A DNA stretch of 64,000 bases from Ditylenchus dipsaci (taxonomy: Eukaryota; Nematoda; Chromadorea; Rhabditida; Anguinidae), in contig SADC01000419.1 of assembly GCA_004194705.1 (NCBI GenBank), positions 1-64,000 of the forward strand, written 5' to 3'. The translations under genes and the position numbers were made by a program. This document shows positions 33,793 through 45,744 of the stretch, piece by piece (position 1 is the first letter of the stretch; each line of letters starts with the position of its first letter). Under the pieces are notes generated by a model, which saw only the letters and a list, made by a program, of their open reading frames with translations, was not told the DNA's origin and searched no databases.

Positions 33793-34569
33793 TTAAGGAG
33801 AAATTTATCATTATTGTAAAAGTCAATAAATTCACCGACCAAAACACTTGCCTCATTGACTGCACTACAATTTGTACTCTTCTCCTGAAGGCAACATTTC
33901 CCTCTTCATTTGTTTGTATTGCTTATTGTTTGCCTATATCATCCAAACAAAACAAAGAGGCCTCATAAAGATGAAACTCGATCCTCTGCTTCATATACAT
34001 TCTTACTTCCGATTTTTGATACTGCAGATGCCAAATACCTCCTTTTAAATTTTTAAAATCTTTTCCTACTAATCTTGATTCTTATTCTACCTTTCTGAAA
34101 CAAAAATAAAAGTGTGCATAGTATGCCGATCCCACCCCTTCCACTCGATTGCAATATACACCTATTCTCCCCAGTCAGTTTGCATTATTTACTCAAGCTG
34201 ATTTTTTTGAAATTTTTTCTAACACGTTAGCTGTTTTTTATTTTTCAACTGCTTCCGAAATAAAATTAGTAACTTTAATTCAAAAAAAGTCTAAAAAAAA
34301 ACATCTTAAAAGGTATATACTAGCCCGTTACAGTGAATAAAGGCGAAGCAGAAATTTCTTCCACTCTTAAAAATTTTCTATAAGAATTTCCGACCCTAGT
34401 AGCGAATACCAAAGTACCCAAATTTACAATACCCAAACTTATGTCCCACACCCGGAAAATATGCGGAAACTCTTTATTAGTCACAACTTCCGTACGCTGG
34501 CCTACTCCCAAGCCTAAGGGTTAAGCCTAAACTTGTTGTTTGAAAGGGTAGTTACAGCAATTTGGGGTA

Positions 34570-34995
34570 CAGTCAAACCTCTCTATTATGGCACCCCAAA
34601 AGTTCGTTCCCGCCTTGGGTCCGACACTTTTTTTAACCGAATTTTCAAAGTCTTTTATCCATTCTGTTTTGACAGTCTGGTCCCAAATATCGTAAAGATT
34701 CCGATTTTGCCGATCGTTTTTCAGAATTATAAAAAAATTCTTCTAAAAAAGCAAAAACTCAGTTTAAAAACAGGAAAATTCAAAAATTTCTGTTTTTAAA
34801 CTGAGTTTTTGCTTTTTTAGAAGAATTTTCTTTATAATTCTGAAAAACGATCGGCAAAATCGGAATCCTTACGATATTTGGGACCAGACTGTCAAAACAG
34901 AAATGGCAAAAGCCTTCAAAAATCGAGGTAAAAAAAGTGTCGGACCCAAGGCGGGAACGAACTTTTGGGAGTGCCATAGTAGAGAGGTTTGACTG
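34570..34995. mobile_element. Pogo/Tigger-like MITE, best copy
   Basis: TA-flanked palindrome with CAGTCAAACCTCTCTATTAT and ATAGTAGAGAGGTTTGACTG ends. GTCCGACACTTTTTTT, GGGACCAGACTGTCAAAACA and GATCGGCAAAATCGGAAT occur on both arms. It sits between direct GGTAGTTACAGCAAT words. Confidence 0.85.
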
Positions 34996-34999
34996 TAGT

Positions 35000-36470
35000 T
35001 TTGGGGTAGTTTGGGGTAGTTTGGGGGTAAGGGTAGTTACAGCAATGGTCGGATTCTTGGGGGGGGGGGGTATTCGGGGTATTTTTTTTAAAAGAAAAAA
35101 TTCTATCATTTGAAAATGTCATTATTATGGAATTTAAGAATCTGAACTTTCGAAAAACTGTCATAAAATCCACAGAAAAACACAATGCCACAAAAAGTTC
35201 TTTTGAACAAAACGCACGAACTTTCTGGACGACTTAATATTTTGCGATTGAGTACGTGTCCTATACTTCGATTGAGCCATACTTTTTTGCTTTTACATTA
35301 ATCTTAACTCCAATAACTCACCAAAAACAAGGCAATCTCCACACTTAATTAAACCTTGAAACATCCAAGACAGCCCAGGTAAAAACAACACAGCACTACA
35401 TCAAGCAGGGTAATCTCATCTTGAAAAGGGCACTCACCACAAACACTTCTACTTCCTTCCTTTCTCAGCTAGGAATTAATTATCGCTGGGTGGGTAGGTC
35501 GGGGCCTGATATAGCCATGCCAATGAAGTGCAACCCCTTTTGTCTGTCTTGTGCACCTTCTGCTCATGCCCAATTGGAGCAGCCTGGCCTCTTCTTCTCC
35601 TTTATCTCCAATTATTTGTGAGACAGGAGGGCCTGTTGTTTGGCTGCTTACCCAGTTGTGCCTAGTTGCTGGCTGCAAGCGTCCAATTTCCTGCAAGACT
35701 TTGCATATTTTATTTGGACACAGAGAGCGGTTTTTTGGTGGATGAATTTGTTGGTGGTCAGATGAATTTTGATTAATTTATAGAGTAAAATTGGAAACTA
35801 GGCGAAAATTTGCTCTTTTGTTGCAGCACAAAGAAAATGTAATGCAATTTTTGTTGCGGGTTTTGACCCTTGGTTTACTTAATAGCTAGTCTTTTGTTGC
35901 AATTTATTAGATTTAAAATATGCTATTTTCGACTTTTACATTATAGAAAATTATTGTAACTTTAGACAATTTTTACCCTTTTAGACATGGGAAATTTTAA
36001 TAATTTTGGTTTTGCTTGCAATGAAAGAAAGATTTAATGCAGATGTAGCCAAATCAAATTAGCTTAATATAGGTTATATAGGATTTCGGTTGGTTTATTT
36101 GCTCTTGTTTTAGCTTTTTGTATTTAACCGCTAAAGAAAAAAATTGTATCATTTGCAAATGTCATTATTTTTTACTGGTTTGGAGTTTTTATTTATTTTT
36201 TCATTGTTTTTGTTCAGGGTGATTTTGTTTTTTGTAGTTTTAAGTATACATTCCTAAAATCTATTTCTTATTTTATTAATTTCGTGATGAGACAATTTTT
36301 AGTTATTTAACGGAAGCTAAAAAATAAAAATAGCTAGGAGTTATTATGAGCTAAAAGGCCAACAAATGTCAAACTGTAGTTTTAGGTTACTTTTAAAATT
36401 ATATTTTAGCTATTTAGGATGGCAATTCGTAGAAAAACTGCTTCATCTACTAATAAAAATTATTTTTATG
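35000..36470. other. No gene assigned
   Basis: Mostly AT-rich. A GC-richer patch at 35420-35720 has open frames on both strands (minus: GRLQPATRHNWVSSQTTG; plus: SQLGINYRWVGRSGPD) with no motif that decides between them. 36000-36470 is the 5' flank of the next gene. Confidence 0.35.
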
Positions 36471-36477
36471 CTAAATA

Positions 36478-39400
36478 ATGTTAATTTTAACAAACTGGTT
36501 ACTGTACATATTAATTCTAAAAACTATTGATGCTACCGAAAATTTTTTGCTGTTGAACAAGAGACTGTCCAACAATTATGTTGTGATTTCTATAGTTGCA
36601 GACCAAGAACCTTTGCTATTTAGTCCACTTAAGATTAGAATTGATTGTAAAATTGACGGACAGCTTGTGCAGCAGACACATGAAAATTGTTCACACTCAA
36701 TTGTGGAATTAAGACATCGACCATTCGAACAATTCTTGCCTAGGCCAGTGCTCAGCAACGCTCAAGAACTGGATTATGACGTGGAAGATGGCAGTAGAGT
36801 ATTAACTACACTCTATTATAAAGATAATAGAGACTTACAGTTCGAATGTATACACTTTTTAAGACCTGGGCTGTATGGAGTTGGCATTCAAGGAGGCAAT
36901 CAGGTTAGTTTAAATACAATGTTGCAGAATCGTCGAAACAGGACACTTCTAAACAGTCTTGAGGAATCCTTAATTTACGGCTTCGGCTCCTGCTCCAGCT
37001 CCCAGATTTTTAATTTTCAGCTCCGGCTCCAGCTCCTGCTCCGAGCTTTTGAAAAATTCGCTCCAGCTCCGGCTCCGAGCTTTCAAAAAATTTTGCTCCA
37101 GCTCCGGCTCTGAGCTTTAAAAAATTTGCTCCAGCGCCGGCTCCGGCTCCGAGCCGGAGCTGAAGCCGGAGCTTTTATGGCTCTTTTTTATAAGATATTA
37201 TTGCCGCCAAAAAGTGGTAGTTGCAGCATAGAGCACGAATAAATTCATTGGTTTATTTGTGGTTTTTACCACAGTAAAGTTTAATTTTCTATCTCTTTTC
37301 CTCTCCTCTAGTTCGTAAAGTTCGGACGGGTGTTTGTCGTTGAAGTGAGGAAAAAAATTCGACCCTACTTGGATATACCCCCCCCCCTAAAATCAACTTT
37401 TTTTAAAAGTGTTTCCAAACACCTTATATCGACCTGAAATGGCCTCAGAAGTTCAAAAAAGACATTATTTTTAAGTTCTAGTCAATAAAAAATCGAGTTC
37501 TGGACACTTTTGAATTTTGACTTTTTACCTGTTTTATCATGTTTTGGTCACTGGAGCTGGGCAAAAATAGTCTCTAAATGAATTTTTGATCAAAAGTCTT
37601 GCTCGGAATTATGTCTAAGGTAAGTGAGTGCGCGCATCTCTAACCAACCAAGCCCCCTGCGCCCCCGAAGGGGGCGCAGGGGGCTTGGTTGCTTGGGGTT
37701 GAGATACGCACACCCACATACCTTAGACGCAAATCACTCGGAAGTGACTCTGGATGCATAAAAATGTATGCATACCAGAGTTTATTTATGCGGTAGGCCC
37801 CAGTCAACAAAACTATGTTCAACATCTTCCTTTTTGTTTAATATTGGTTTCTTTTTGGTCCATTTCCACCCAAATACAGACCTAAATCCCTTGAAAAATG
37901 GTCAAAATGGGTGATTTCGGGTGGTCCAGAAACTCGATTTTTTATTGACCAGAACTCAAAAATAATGTCTTTTTTGAGCTTCTGAGGCGATTTTAGGTCG
38001 ATATAGGGTGTTTGGGAACATTTTAAAAAAAGTTGATTTGGGGGGGGGGTATATCCAAGTAGCGCCAAAAATTCTTTTCGAGCGCGATGTTTGTTGAGCA
38101 TACACTGCACTTTCCGTTGGAAAATTCTTTCTCAACAAGAGCGTATAGTTCTAAATACCGGGAGATTAGATCGATTAAATGCACCATTCATTACATGCCT
38201 TGTTCTCGCATCCTTTTTCTGGGTTGCTTCTTAGATTCTCCATCATCTCCTGGGGCTAATATGCTTTGAAAGCAGATCAAAATAACCAAAATACAAATCA
38301 ATTTCATTGCTCAATGATCCACAAGCCAAATCATTAGTTTAGCAAAATGAACCAATTTACATTGCGCCGAAACAAAATGCCAGATTTACACTATTTCAAA
38401 TTAAATTTTCCTAATTTTTGGCCTCGGCTCCGAAAAATTTTGCAGCTCCGGCTCCAGCTCCGAGATTTATAATTTTCAGCTCTAGCTCCGGCTCCAGCTC
38501 CGAGCTTTCAAAAAATTCGCTTCAGCTCCGGCTCCGGCTCGGAGCCGGAGCTGGAGCCGGAGCTGTCCCCAAGACTGCTTCTAAAAGGCTACGTTAGACC
38601 ATAAATTTTCAATTTTGTAACCGAAAATTCGACTTTTTCTGAGGACAACTATATCGGATAGTTTTGCAAAAACAATTATAACTTTAGTTGCTGTTTAGAA
38701 TTGGGTAAAAAGTCTCTCAAAACCACAATATACACCTCATGGTATATGAACGCAATAAGTAGCAAAAAAATTTTGCTCAACATTCAAAAAAAAACACGAG
38801 ACTTTTACATGAAATCGGGGTGGAGGAGCGAAAATGCGACGTTCTTTCTGACATCTAACCACTACGCTCGGGGGAACCTATATTTAAGTTAGAGACATTT
38901 ATATTCTGATAAAACTCTGTGAAATAAAAATTTGGCGCATGAAAATGTTTTATAAATAAAAATCTTAAATTCGTGTGAAGATTCACATCGTAGCATTAGC
39001 AAAATTTCAGACGCTTCCAAAGTGGATTTCTATAAACTCGACTTCTCCTGACCAACATCCTCAACTTCAGCTCAGGAATGACTCCATTTTTCCACATTGT
39101 CAAAGTGGTTTGATTGTTTCCTGGGTACTGCCTAACTGTAGTCTCCAAATATTGCATGTACTCGACTTTCGCATCAGAGTATGGGCAATAAATAGTGGCA
39201 GCATGGAAGAATCACTGATGGAAGAATTTCCACTAAATTCTGTTGCAAAAGGCAACACTATAGCTATACCTTGTGCTCAGTTCGATATTATCTTCTCCAA
39301 ATTCTGCTTTGAACTCATATCTATTGAGAAAAAAACCAAGCATTTTGAACTATGGGACAAAAAATGCGTCAGCACAGAGCCGGGTGAGTGCCTTTTTACA

Positions 39401-42400
39401 TTATTAATACAAAATATTGCACTGTAAAATTTTCTCTTTTTCTTATCTGCCGTATTTTTGGGGATGTTCTTGATGAATTACTTATCGTCATTCTTTTGTT
39501 TTTTAATTCCAAAAAAAAAATTCAGCTGATTGTCAGCTAATGTAGGACTAAACAATTTTAGACTAGCTCAAAATCAACTTTAAAACCATTTTTTATCATT
39601 CTTGTGCTTAAAGGGGGGGGGAAGCCATTTAGGTTTGAAAAAGTGGCTTCCATGGCGCAGTGCGTAAGTGTTCGCGTTTTTGGCCCAAAATGGTGTTTTT
39701 TTGGTGTTGCAGGTTCAATCCCACGTAGGGGCACACTATTTTTTTGCCTTGTTTGGCCAGTTTAGAGGTAATTTGGCTTGCTGATCACGAATCTGGCGTC
39801 AAAAAAGTTTAATTACCTCTAAAATGGCCAAACAAGCCAAAAAAAATAGTGTGCCCCTACGTGGGATTGAACCTGCAACACCAAAAAAAACACCATTTTG
39901 GGCCAAAAAACGCGAACACTTACGCACTGCGCCATGGAAGCCACTTTTTCAAACCTAAATAGCTTCCCCCCACCCCTTTAAGGGTCGAGACGAGTAAAAA
40001 CATGTTTTTAGGGAGCCGAACACCAATTTTTTTTGCCAAACTTTGAACTTTAAAAGCATGAAGTTGGCCGAAAGAGCTTTACAAAAAGGTTCTCTCCACT
40101 TACTGTTTGTCAAAATTGCTTTTACAAAATATAAGTAAAATGAAAAGTGGTAAAGAATGCTCATCTAGCATGCAAATTGCCCAAAATTATTATTTTTGCT
40201 CTCATTGTAATCTGTTTTGGCGGGCATACATCTTTATTATTGTGTACAGAAAGAGGAATACTTTATGTGCTCCAGTTTAATGGACCATATGTTGTCATCA
40301 TAATTTAGTATTGTTCTTTTGTGACCTTTTGTTTCGCGAACAAGTCGGAGGGTGTACACCTCGTTGAAAAACACAAGTCACTAAACACAAGACACAAAAG
40401 TCGTTGAAAAACACCATTTATGCTGTACTCAGCCATAATAATACTTAAAATAGGCACCTTCCGAGTCTGGGTGGATCTCAAAATTTTTGGGAACCAAAAT
40501 CGAAAAAAAAACTAACCAAAAGCGATTACCCTACTTACTCTAATGAACACGCCCCTCCTAAATTCAAAATTTTTTTGTTTATGGCTCATTTTTTAAGATT
40601 TTTGTCAGAAAAGCTACCACTCATTTTGGTGGTATAGGTGGCGAATTGACTGATATAAGTCTTCAAAAAAGGGATCAGAAACATGATACCGAGAACACGG
40701 TCGTGAGTACAAGTGCAAAATATTTGCCCTGATCTGGGTTTAGAGTCTTTGGTGTGGCTAATTATTGAAGGGTATATGTGACTCTTAGGCGTTTTTAGTG
40801 ACAAAAAATAAGCAAAAAAGAGACACTCACTTATGGAAGCTAACTAAAAGAAAAAAAAACAGTCGCCTAAATTCTAGCAATTCCTGCTTATTTCTTGAGT
40901 TTTAATCACTCGTTAATCACTCATTTACCGATTCAGCTCTAAAGTATTTTAATTGGACTGTTGAACTTCTAGCACAAGTCAAAATTTGAGTGGGAAACTA
41001 TTGGAAGCCTGAGAAGCAATAATTGACATCGTTATAGGCATATTTATAGGCCAAGGGGGATAAGAAATTGAATTAGCTGGCAATTGAAATATGGGGTGAC
41101 ATACATATATATACATGGCTTTCTTGGCCTATACTAATTAATCCTGCTGCGTTTGCATGGATTTGTTGTATTGACAAGCAAAGCTGAGGGATAGAAAGCA
41201 ATTGAAAAGTTTGTATACTAAAATTATAGGAAAGATTATAATTTTTTTTAAATTCAATTTTTCGCTTTATTTTTATAGGACCGTAATACTGAAAGTTCAA
41301 AGTTTTAGTCTGATTTTTCCAAAAAAAATATTTTTTGACGACAAACTTTTCAATAATTCAATTAGAATTTCAAAGCATTTTAGGCGGAGCTCTAATTTTT
41401 TAATGATTAGACGCTATAAAAAATTAAATTTATGTAATTCATTTAATATAAGGTCTCCCTAAAAGTGACAAAACTGACAAAACATATCTTATTTGTTAAT
41501 TTTAAAATGTCATTTTGGTACTATATTTTGCTATGTAAACAAAACTCGGAATTTAATTTTATGAATGTTTAATTTTTCAAAAACCTCCCTTGTTTTTACT
41601 CGTTTTGTTGATGATTTTATCCTACGTTTAAAAACTAGAAAGAAAACTTTTATTAGATCAGGTAGAATGCGCATAGGAAATTTTCAAGGGAAAAAAATTC
41701 TACCCTCGCCTTTTTTCGGTGTAGCACACTCAGTGTTCTCATAATCGAAATCGAAGTCGAAATCGCATTTAGGGCCATTTAGACTGTATTGTACATCAAA
41801 ACCATAGTAAAGGGATCAAAAACAATATTTTTGCTCGTTTTCTGGTGGAAACGACTATGATTTATATCTCAAATCCATGATTTCGATTTGGACTTCGATT
41901 TCGACTTCGACTTCGATTTAGATTTCGACTCCGATTATGAAAACACTCAGCACACTGATGTGCCCCTTTAAGGCAAAATATGTTATTATTTTACTAAGAA
42001 ATATTTTAATTGTCTTATAACTTTAGTTTTCAGTCTCTTCTCAACATCAACACCTCGAAAGCAGCTGGTCTGAGTGGTCAGCTTGGTCCAAATGTTCTTC
42101 CAGGGGATTTTCAAATCCACAAACAGGCTACAGAAAACGAAGGAGGCATTGTATTGGCGTTCACACTAATACTTATGTAGCATCTCCATCCAAAGACAAC
42201 TTTTGCCCCGGATATATGCTTCACAAAGAAAACTGCAGTTTAATCACCAGAAATGTAGATAAATTTTTATTTCCGGTGCCTATGCAATTGAATGTGCGAC
42301 CTGGAAATGCCTCTAACAATATTTCTGGTGGCTGTGAATGCGGTTGTGATCTCCGAAAATCAGTTGGCTTAATCTACATTGGCTCCTGGAACTGTTCTGT

Positions 42401-45337
42401 GAACAATACTCTGAAATGGACTTTAAAGACCACACCAGGACAAAAATATACGCTTGAAGTTCTTCTACTCTTTACTGCCACAAATGGGCGATTAAAAAGC
42501 AAGAGTGTTGAGGAAAAGCTTCAACTGCTCCGAAATAACCAAATGGTGGGTACTTTTTGAGAAATCCCCAAGAAATTTTCACTATTTCAAACAGCCCTAA
42601 TTTTTTTCTGCGCTGAATTTTGATGAAATATTTTTTGCAGTCATCTCACAAAAAATACCTATTGCCCAAAGCACGATTTTTGATTGGTTTTCCTGCAGCT
42701 TGGGCCTTGCATAACCAGGGGATATTGCGAAACTACAGGGGAACAAGCAAAAATAATGTTTTGACATTATACACCAAATAAGAGAAGATGACTAGGGTAA
42801 ACAGAATTTCGAGATCATATCACAGACAAAGTTACAACTTTTAAAGTCGGCTGAATTTTCAGGGCCAGCTTGTAATAGTATGGTTTAATGACCATGCCAT
42901 CTAGGGCCACGAAAAATTTCGACTTTTTTTTGAATTCGCGGGGACAGCTAAATTACTGCAAAAAAAATATTTCAAAATTCTGAACCATCTTATAGTCGAA
43001 TCTACCGTTGCTTGAACCGGCAACATCACATTATGTAGCTTAATTATTGCATTACTTACTTATAGTGGTACAGAACTTTTTTCAACCAATTAATATAAAT
43101 TGAAACTTTTTAATTTAATTTAACTAAAAAATAATCCAAAGAACATTTTGGCAGTAATTTAGCTGTGCCGCAAATTCAAAAAATCCGAATTTCTTTTAAA
43201 AAGACTCATATTTAATATCTACACCTAGCTAAAATGTTTATTAAGGAAGTGTTCTGGTCGAACGAAGACGTAGAGTTTGCCAGCAAAGACACGTATGTGT
43301 TGCGTGAACCTGTTTGGGATGATGTTACCGTCCAGTTCACTAGGACCTCTTTAGGCAGTGTTTTTCAAAGAACACACGCCAACGGAATATATTTGGACTA
43401 CAAACTGAATCCAAGTATAACTTAATATATTTCTTAAATACACAGCTTGGTAAAAAGGTTTTTTAGTTGAAGAAATTGGCATTAGTGACACCCTCGCAAG
43501 ACTGATTTTGGGAAATCTAGCTAATTTGGGAAGCCACTTCTTTGATTGTGACAGCGGAAAAACCTTGGCATTTCCTGAGTCTAACTGCAAAAAAGTAGTG
43601 GCGATGGTAACTGCACTTGGCTGCCTTATGCTAGCATTGTTGTTAGTAGTTATTCCACCTTTGTGTTGTACAGGTAAATTTTTTATTCAAAAATAAAAAC
43701 CAAAAACTGAATTAGTCAAAATTTTATACAAGCCCTACAAAAAATTACCCAAAAATACTTTCAATTCCAAAGCCCCTCCTAGAGGGGCGGGGTTTTTAGA
43801 GAGAGGGAAATTAATAGAGAGGGTAGGGATCATTAGAGTAAATACGGCATGTGTATATTTTTTGTGAAAAATAAACACTTCGCATAAGTCGGGCTAGTAA
43901 AACACTTATGCAGTAGTATGTAAATATGCTGAACTGGTTTTTTTTAAAAAATCTTTTTTTTTTGAGGAGATTTCTGGTTACGGAAAACGATAATAATGCA
44001 CTGTTTTTCAGCGCAAAAACTGCAGTGTTTAAAAAATACAAATAAAAACAACAGAAAAAAGTTCCATAAAAATTAGCTTAGAGGACCAAGGCAAATTACT
44101 AGGGGGAAATGGTTTTTTTTAAGCAAGAAGATGAGGGGGTAGTTCTTTATCATTCTTTATGAATCGCCTTTAGCCTAATGTGGTTTGCCAAACTACACCT
44201 TGCTCTTCCAACTTTATTATGTTTCAATGGTCTACAGTCTTCATAAAAATTCCAATTTCTTCTACCATATTTTGGCTTTTATTCGATTTACTATAGATCC
44301 TTGGCCATTGATTGTATGATGCTTTCGAATAATTCTTGTTTTTTTTGTTTTCTTTATCTTTTATTGGCATTTCATAAAATCTTTCGAGGAATTTTAAAAT
44401 GATCACATTTAGTCACTTCAAAAGAAGGGAACTAATAGAGTAAACAAGAGAAGCAATTTTTTTCAACATTATTTTAAAGCTGCTCGATAAAACTAAAAAT
44501 AAACTATTTATTTTTAGTTATTACCAAAAAATATAAACTATTAAAAATAAACTATTTATTTTTAGTTATTACCAAAAAATACACTGAACATCTTATTGAA
44601 CTTCACCGCAGGAAAAAGGGTAGAACATCTTCTGACTCAGATGCTCTAATCTCTTCGTATAGCCAAAGGTAAACAAGATGTGTATCGTAAAGTCAGCAAT
44701 CCTAATCTCTTTAAGGTCGGACATGCAACGTTCAGGCGATACTGATTGCACACATCTGGCTTCAACCCACCAACCACAACTTCTGTGCAAATTGTTGCAC
44801 CAGTGTCAACTGTGGGAAGGATTTCTCAAAGTATATTTTTTATTTCATACCTAGGGATTCCGATCAAGGAGGTCCGGGGTAGGGACTAGTAATTATCTGA
44901 GAACAAACCGTAGCCATTCAATTTTTTTATCTATTAGTAATTTTATCGCAGGATCCATCGGCATTCAACTAAGCAGACAATCCACTCCAAGATCAACTTC
45001 CCGTTGTCTAGCCAATATATCACAGCCAGTAAGTAGCACAACTGGTAGTTCAAGTGCGAAAACAAGGAGATCAGCAGCTGCTTCACTCAACAATTCAGCC
45101 ACAGGAGGTGAAGAAGAAGAGGAAGGCGAATTGGAATATGACTACTACGAACCTGCCCATCTACCCTTTTTGGGCAACAGTGATGATAAGGGAGGACTGC
45201 TGGAAGAGTATCAATTTATCTCCCAAATAGACATAGATCAAATTGTCAGGAGAGAAACAAGTGGTTGGCTCCAGGAATTGGAGCAGCAGAATAAAGACAA
45301 GTTGGTACAAAAACAGGATGCACATACTCAAATTTAG
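36478..45337 (+). CDS. TSP1/CUB-like type I membrane protein, seven exons
   Basis: Exons 36478-36903, 39011-39383, 42034-42545, 43246-43414, 43467-43673, 44612-44830 and 44952-45337. Exon 1 opens with a signal peptide (MLILTNWLLYILILKTI). Exon 3 carries a thrombospondin type 1 repeat (SSWSEWSAWSKCSS, then RKRRRHC) and a cysteine-rich CUB-like block (GGCECGCDLRKS, SWNCS, KWTLKTTPGQKYTLEVL) continued in exon 4 (VTVQFTRTSLGSVFQRTH, then YLDYKL). Exon 5 has the only membrane segment (VAMVTALGCLMLALLLVVI). The tail is Ser-rich, then acidic (EEEEEGELEYDYYEPAHL). It resembles invertebrate THSD1-type receptors; that name is inference. Exon 6 has a frame switch and one in-frame stop, so the copy may be damaged or mis-assembled. 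Skipping exon 6 keeps phase and yields about 690 residues. Confidence 0.65.
36970..37170. repeat. CTCCGG/CTCCAG hexamer array with terminal palindrome
   Basis: CAGCTCCGGCTCCAGCTCC arrays are broken by GAGCTTT(C)AAAAAATT spacers and end in GGCTCCGAGCCGGAGC. A same-orientation copy is at 38425-38565; CAGTCTTGAGG and CCCCAAGACTG flank the pair as an inverted repeat. Lies in intron 1 of the TSP1 gene. Confidence 0.8.
37372..38062. mobile_element. TIR element with nested palindrome
   Basis: TTGGATATACCCCCCCCC...GACCTGAAATGGCCTCAGAA and its inverse near 37950-38062. Inserted inside is a palindromic block (37590-37830) with CCCCTGCGCCCCCGAAGGGG at its centre and TACCTTAGAC words, related to 50200-50970. 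Confidence 0.7.
38425..38565. repeat. CTCCGG hexamer array, second copy
   Basis: Same unit, spacer and terminal GGCTCGGAGCCGGAGC palindrome as 36970-37170. Confidence 0.8.
39605..39980. mobile_element. Foldback with a tRNA-like sequence in each arm
   Basis: Left arm 39605-39790 and right arm 39805-39980 are nearly perfect inverted copies starting TTAAAGGGGGGGG(G)AAGC. Each arm holds a tRNA-derived sequence (GGCTTCCATGGCGCAGTGCG; GCAGGTTCAATCCCACGTAG), 39645-39735 on plus and its mirror at about 39845-39955 on minus. T-rich tracts follow each B-box. The spacing between boxes is longer than in a normal tRNA. Confidence 0.75.
41716..41958. mobile_element. Inverted-repeat element with CGAAAT/CGAAGT hexamer ends
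   Basis: GCACACTCAGTGTTCTCATA then ATCGAAATCGAAGTCGAAAT at the left; GACTTCGATTTCGACTTCGA then TTATGAAAACACTCAGCACA at the right. Same design as the 1245-2010 element (a GTTCTCA-type end followed by hexamers). Lies in intron 2 of the TSP1 gene. Confidence 0.75.
42885..43195. mobile_element. Decayed TTAA-type element
   Basis: TTAATGACCATGCC, TTGAATTCGCGGGGACAGCT and the inverse AGCTGTGCCGCAAATTCAAA, with the TAGTCGAATCTACCGTTGC core, place it in the same group as 31583-32340 and 33444-33792. Confidence 0.5.
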
Positions 45338-45387
45338 ACTACAGTCATACTTTTGTTCTAATTAAGTTTTATTTATTGGTTCTACAG

Positions 45388-45742
45388 AGTGATTCAAATT
45401 TTCCAAACTATTTGAGTCGACCATAGCTTCTTGAATTTACCGCCTTTCGCGGGGCCACTGGGGCCAGTCCAAAGACGCAGCGTGGAAGCCATTGTGAATA
45501 TTGAATGAAAGAGGAAATTTTTCTTTGAAAATCTTGTCGTTTTTTTAGAATTTTTTGTCTTATGGAATAAAGTGATGCTATGCTTTTTTAGTACCATACA
45601 AGCTTCTAATATCTCATGTATCGAATAAGAAAAATATCTCAGCAAAATGTAGTACATTCAAAAAATTGTGGCCGTTTGAAAAATTTGTTTGGAATAGTTT
45701 GAAATTTTTTTTTCTAATTGTTTGGAGAATTTGAACCAGCCT
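45388..45742. mobile_element. TIR element
   Basis: GAGTGATTCAAATTTTCCAA at the left and TTGGAGAATTTGAACCAGCC at the right form imperfect inverted repeats of about 30 bp with internal TTTGAAAAATTTG words. The centre is a non-coding, GC-richer patch. It starts about 50 bp after the TSP1-gene stop. Confidence 0.5.
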
Positions 45743-45744
45743 GT

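Noticed and set aside
35421..35745. Overlapping open frames on both strands in a GC-richer patch
   Set aside because: Neither strand shows a recognised motif or a supported splice pattern; I could not decide which, if either, is real.
36904..37113. Read-through extension of TSP1-gene exon 1 into the CTCCGG hexamer repeat
   Set aside because: A good donor (CAG|GTTAGT at 36903) ends the exon, and phase matches the next exon; the extension encodes only low-complexity repeat.
39645..39735. Functional tRNA gene
   Set aside because: A- and B-boxes are present, but acceptor pairing is poor, the anticodon arm cannot be drawn, and an identical inverted copy lies beside it; better explained as repeat cargo.
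40586..40804. 72-codon minus-strand frame inside the TSP1-gene intron
   Set aside because: Plausible composition, but no start, acceptor or partner exon, and it lies antisense within an intron.
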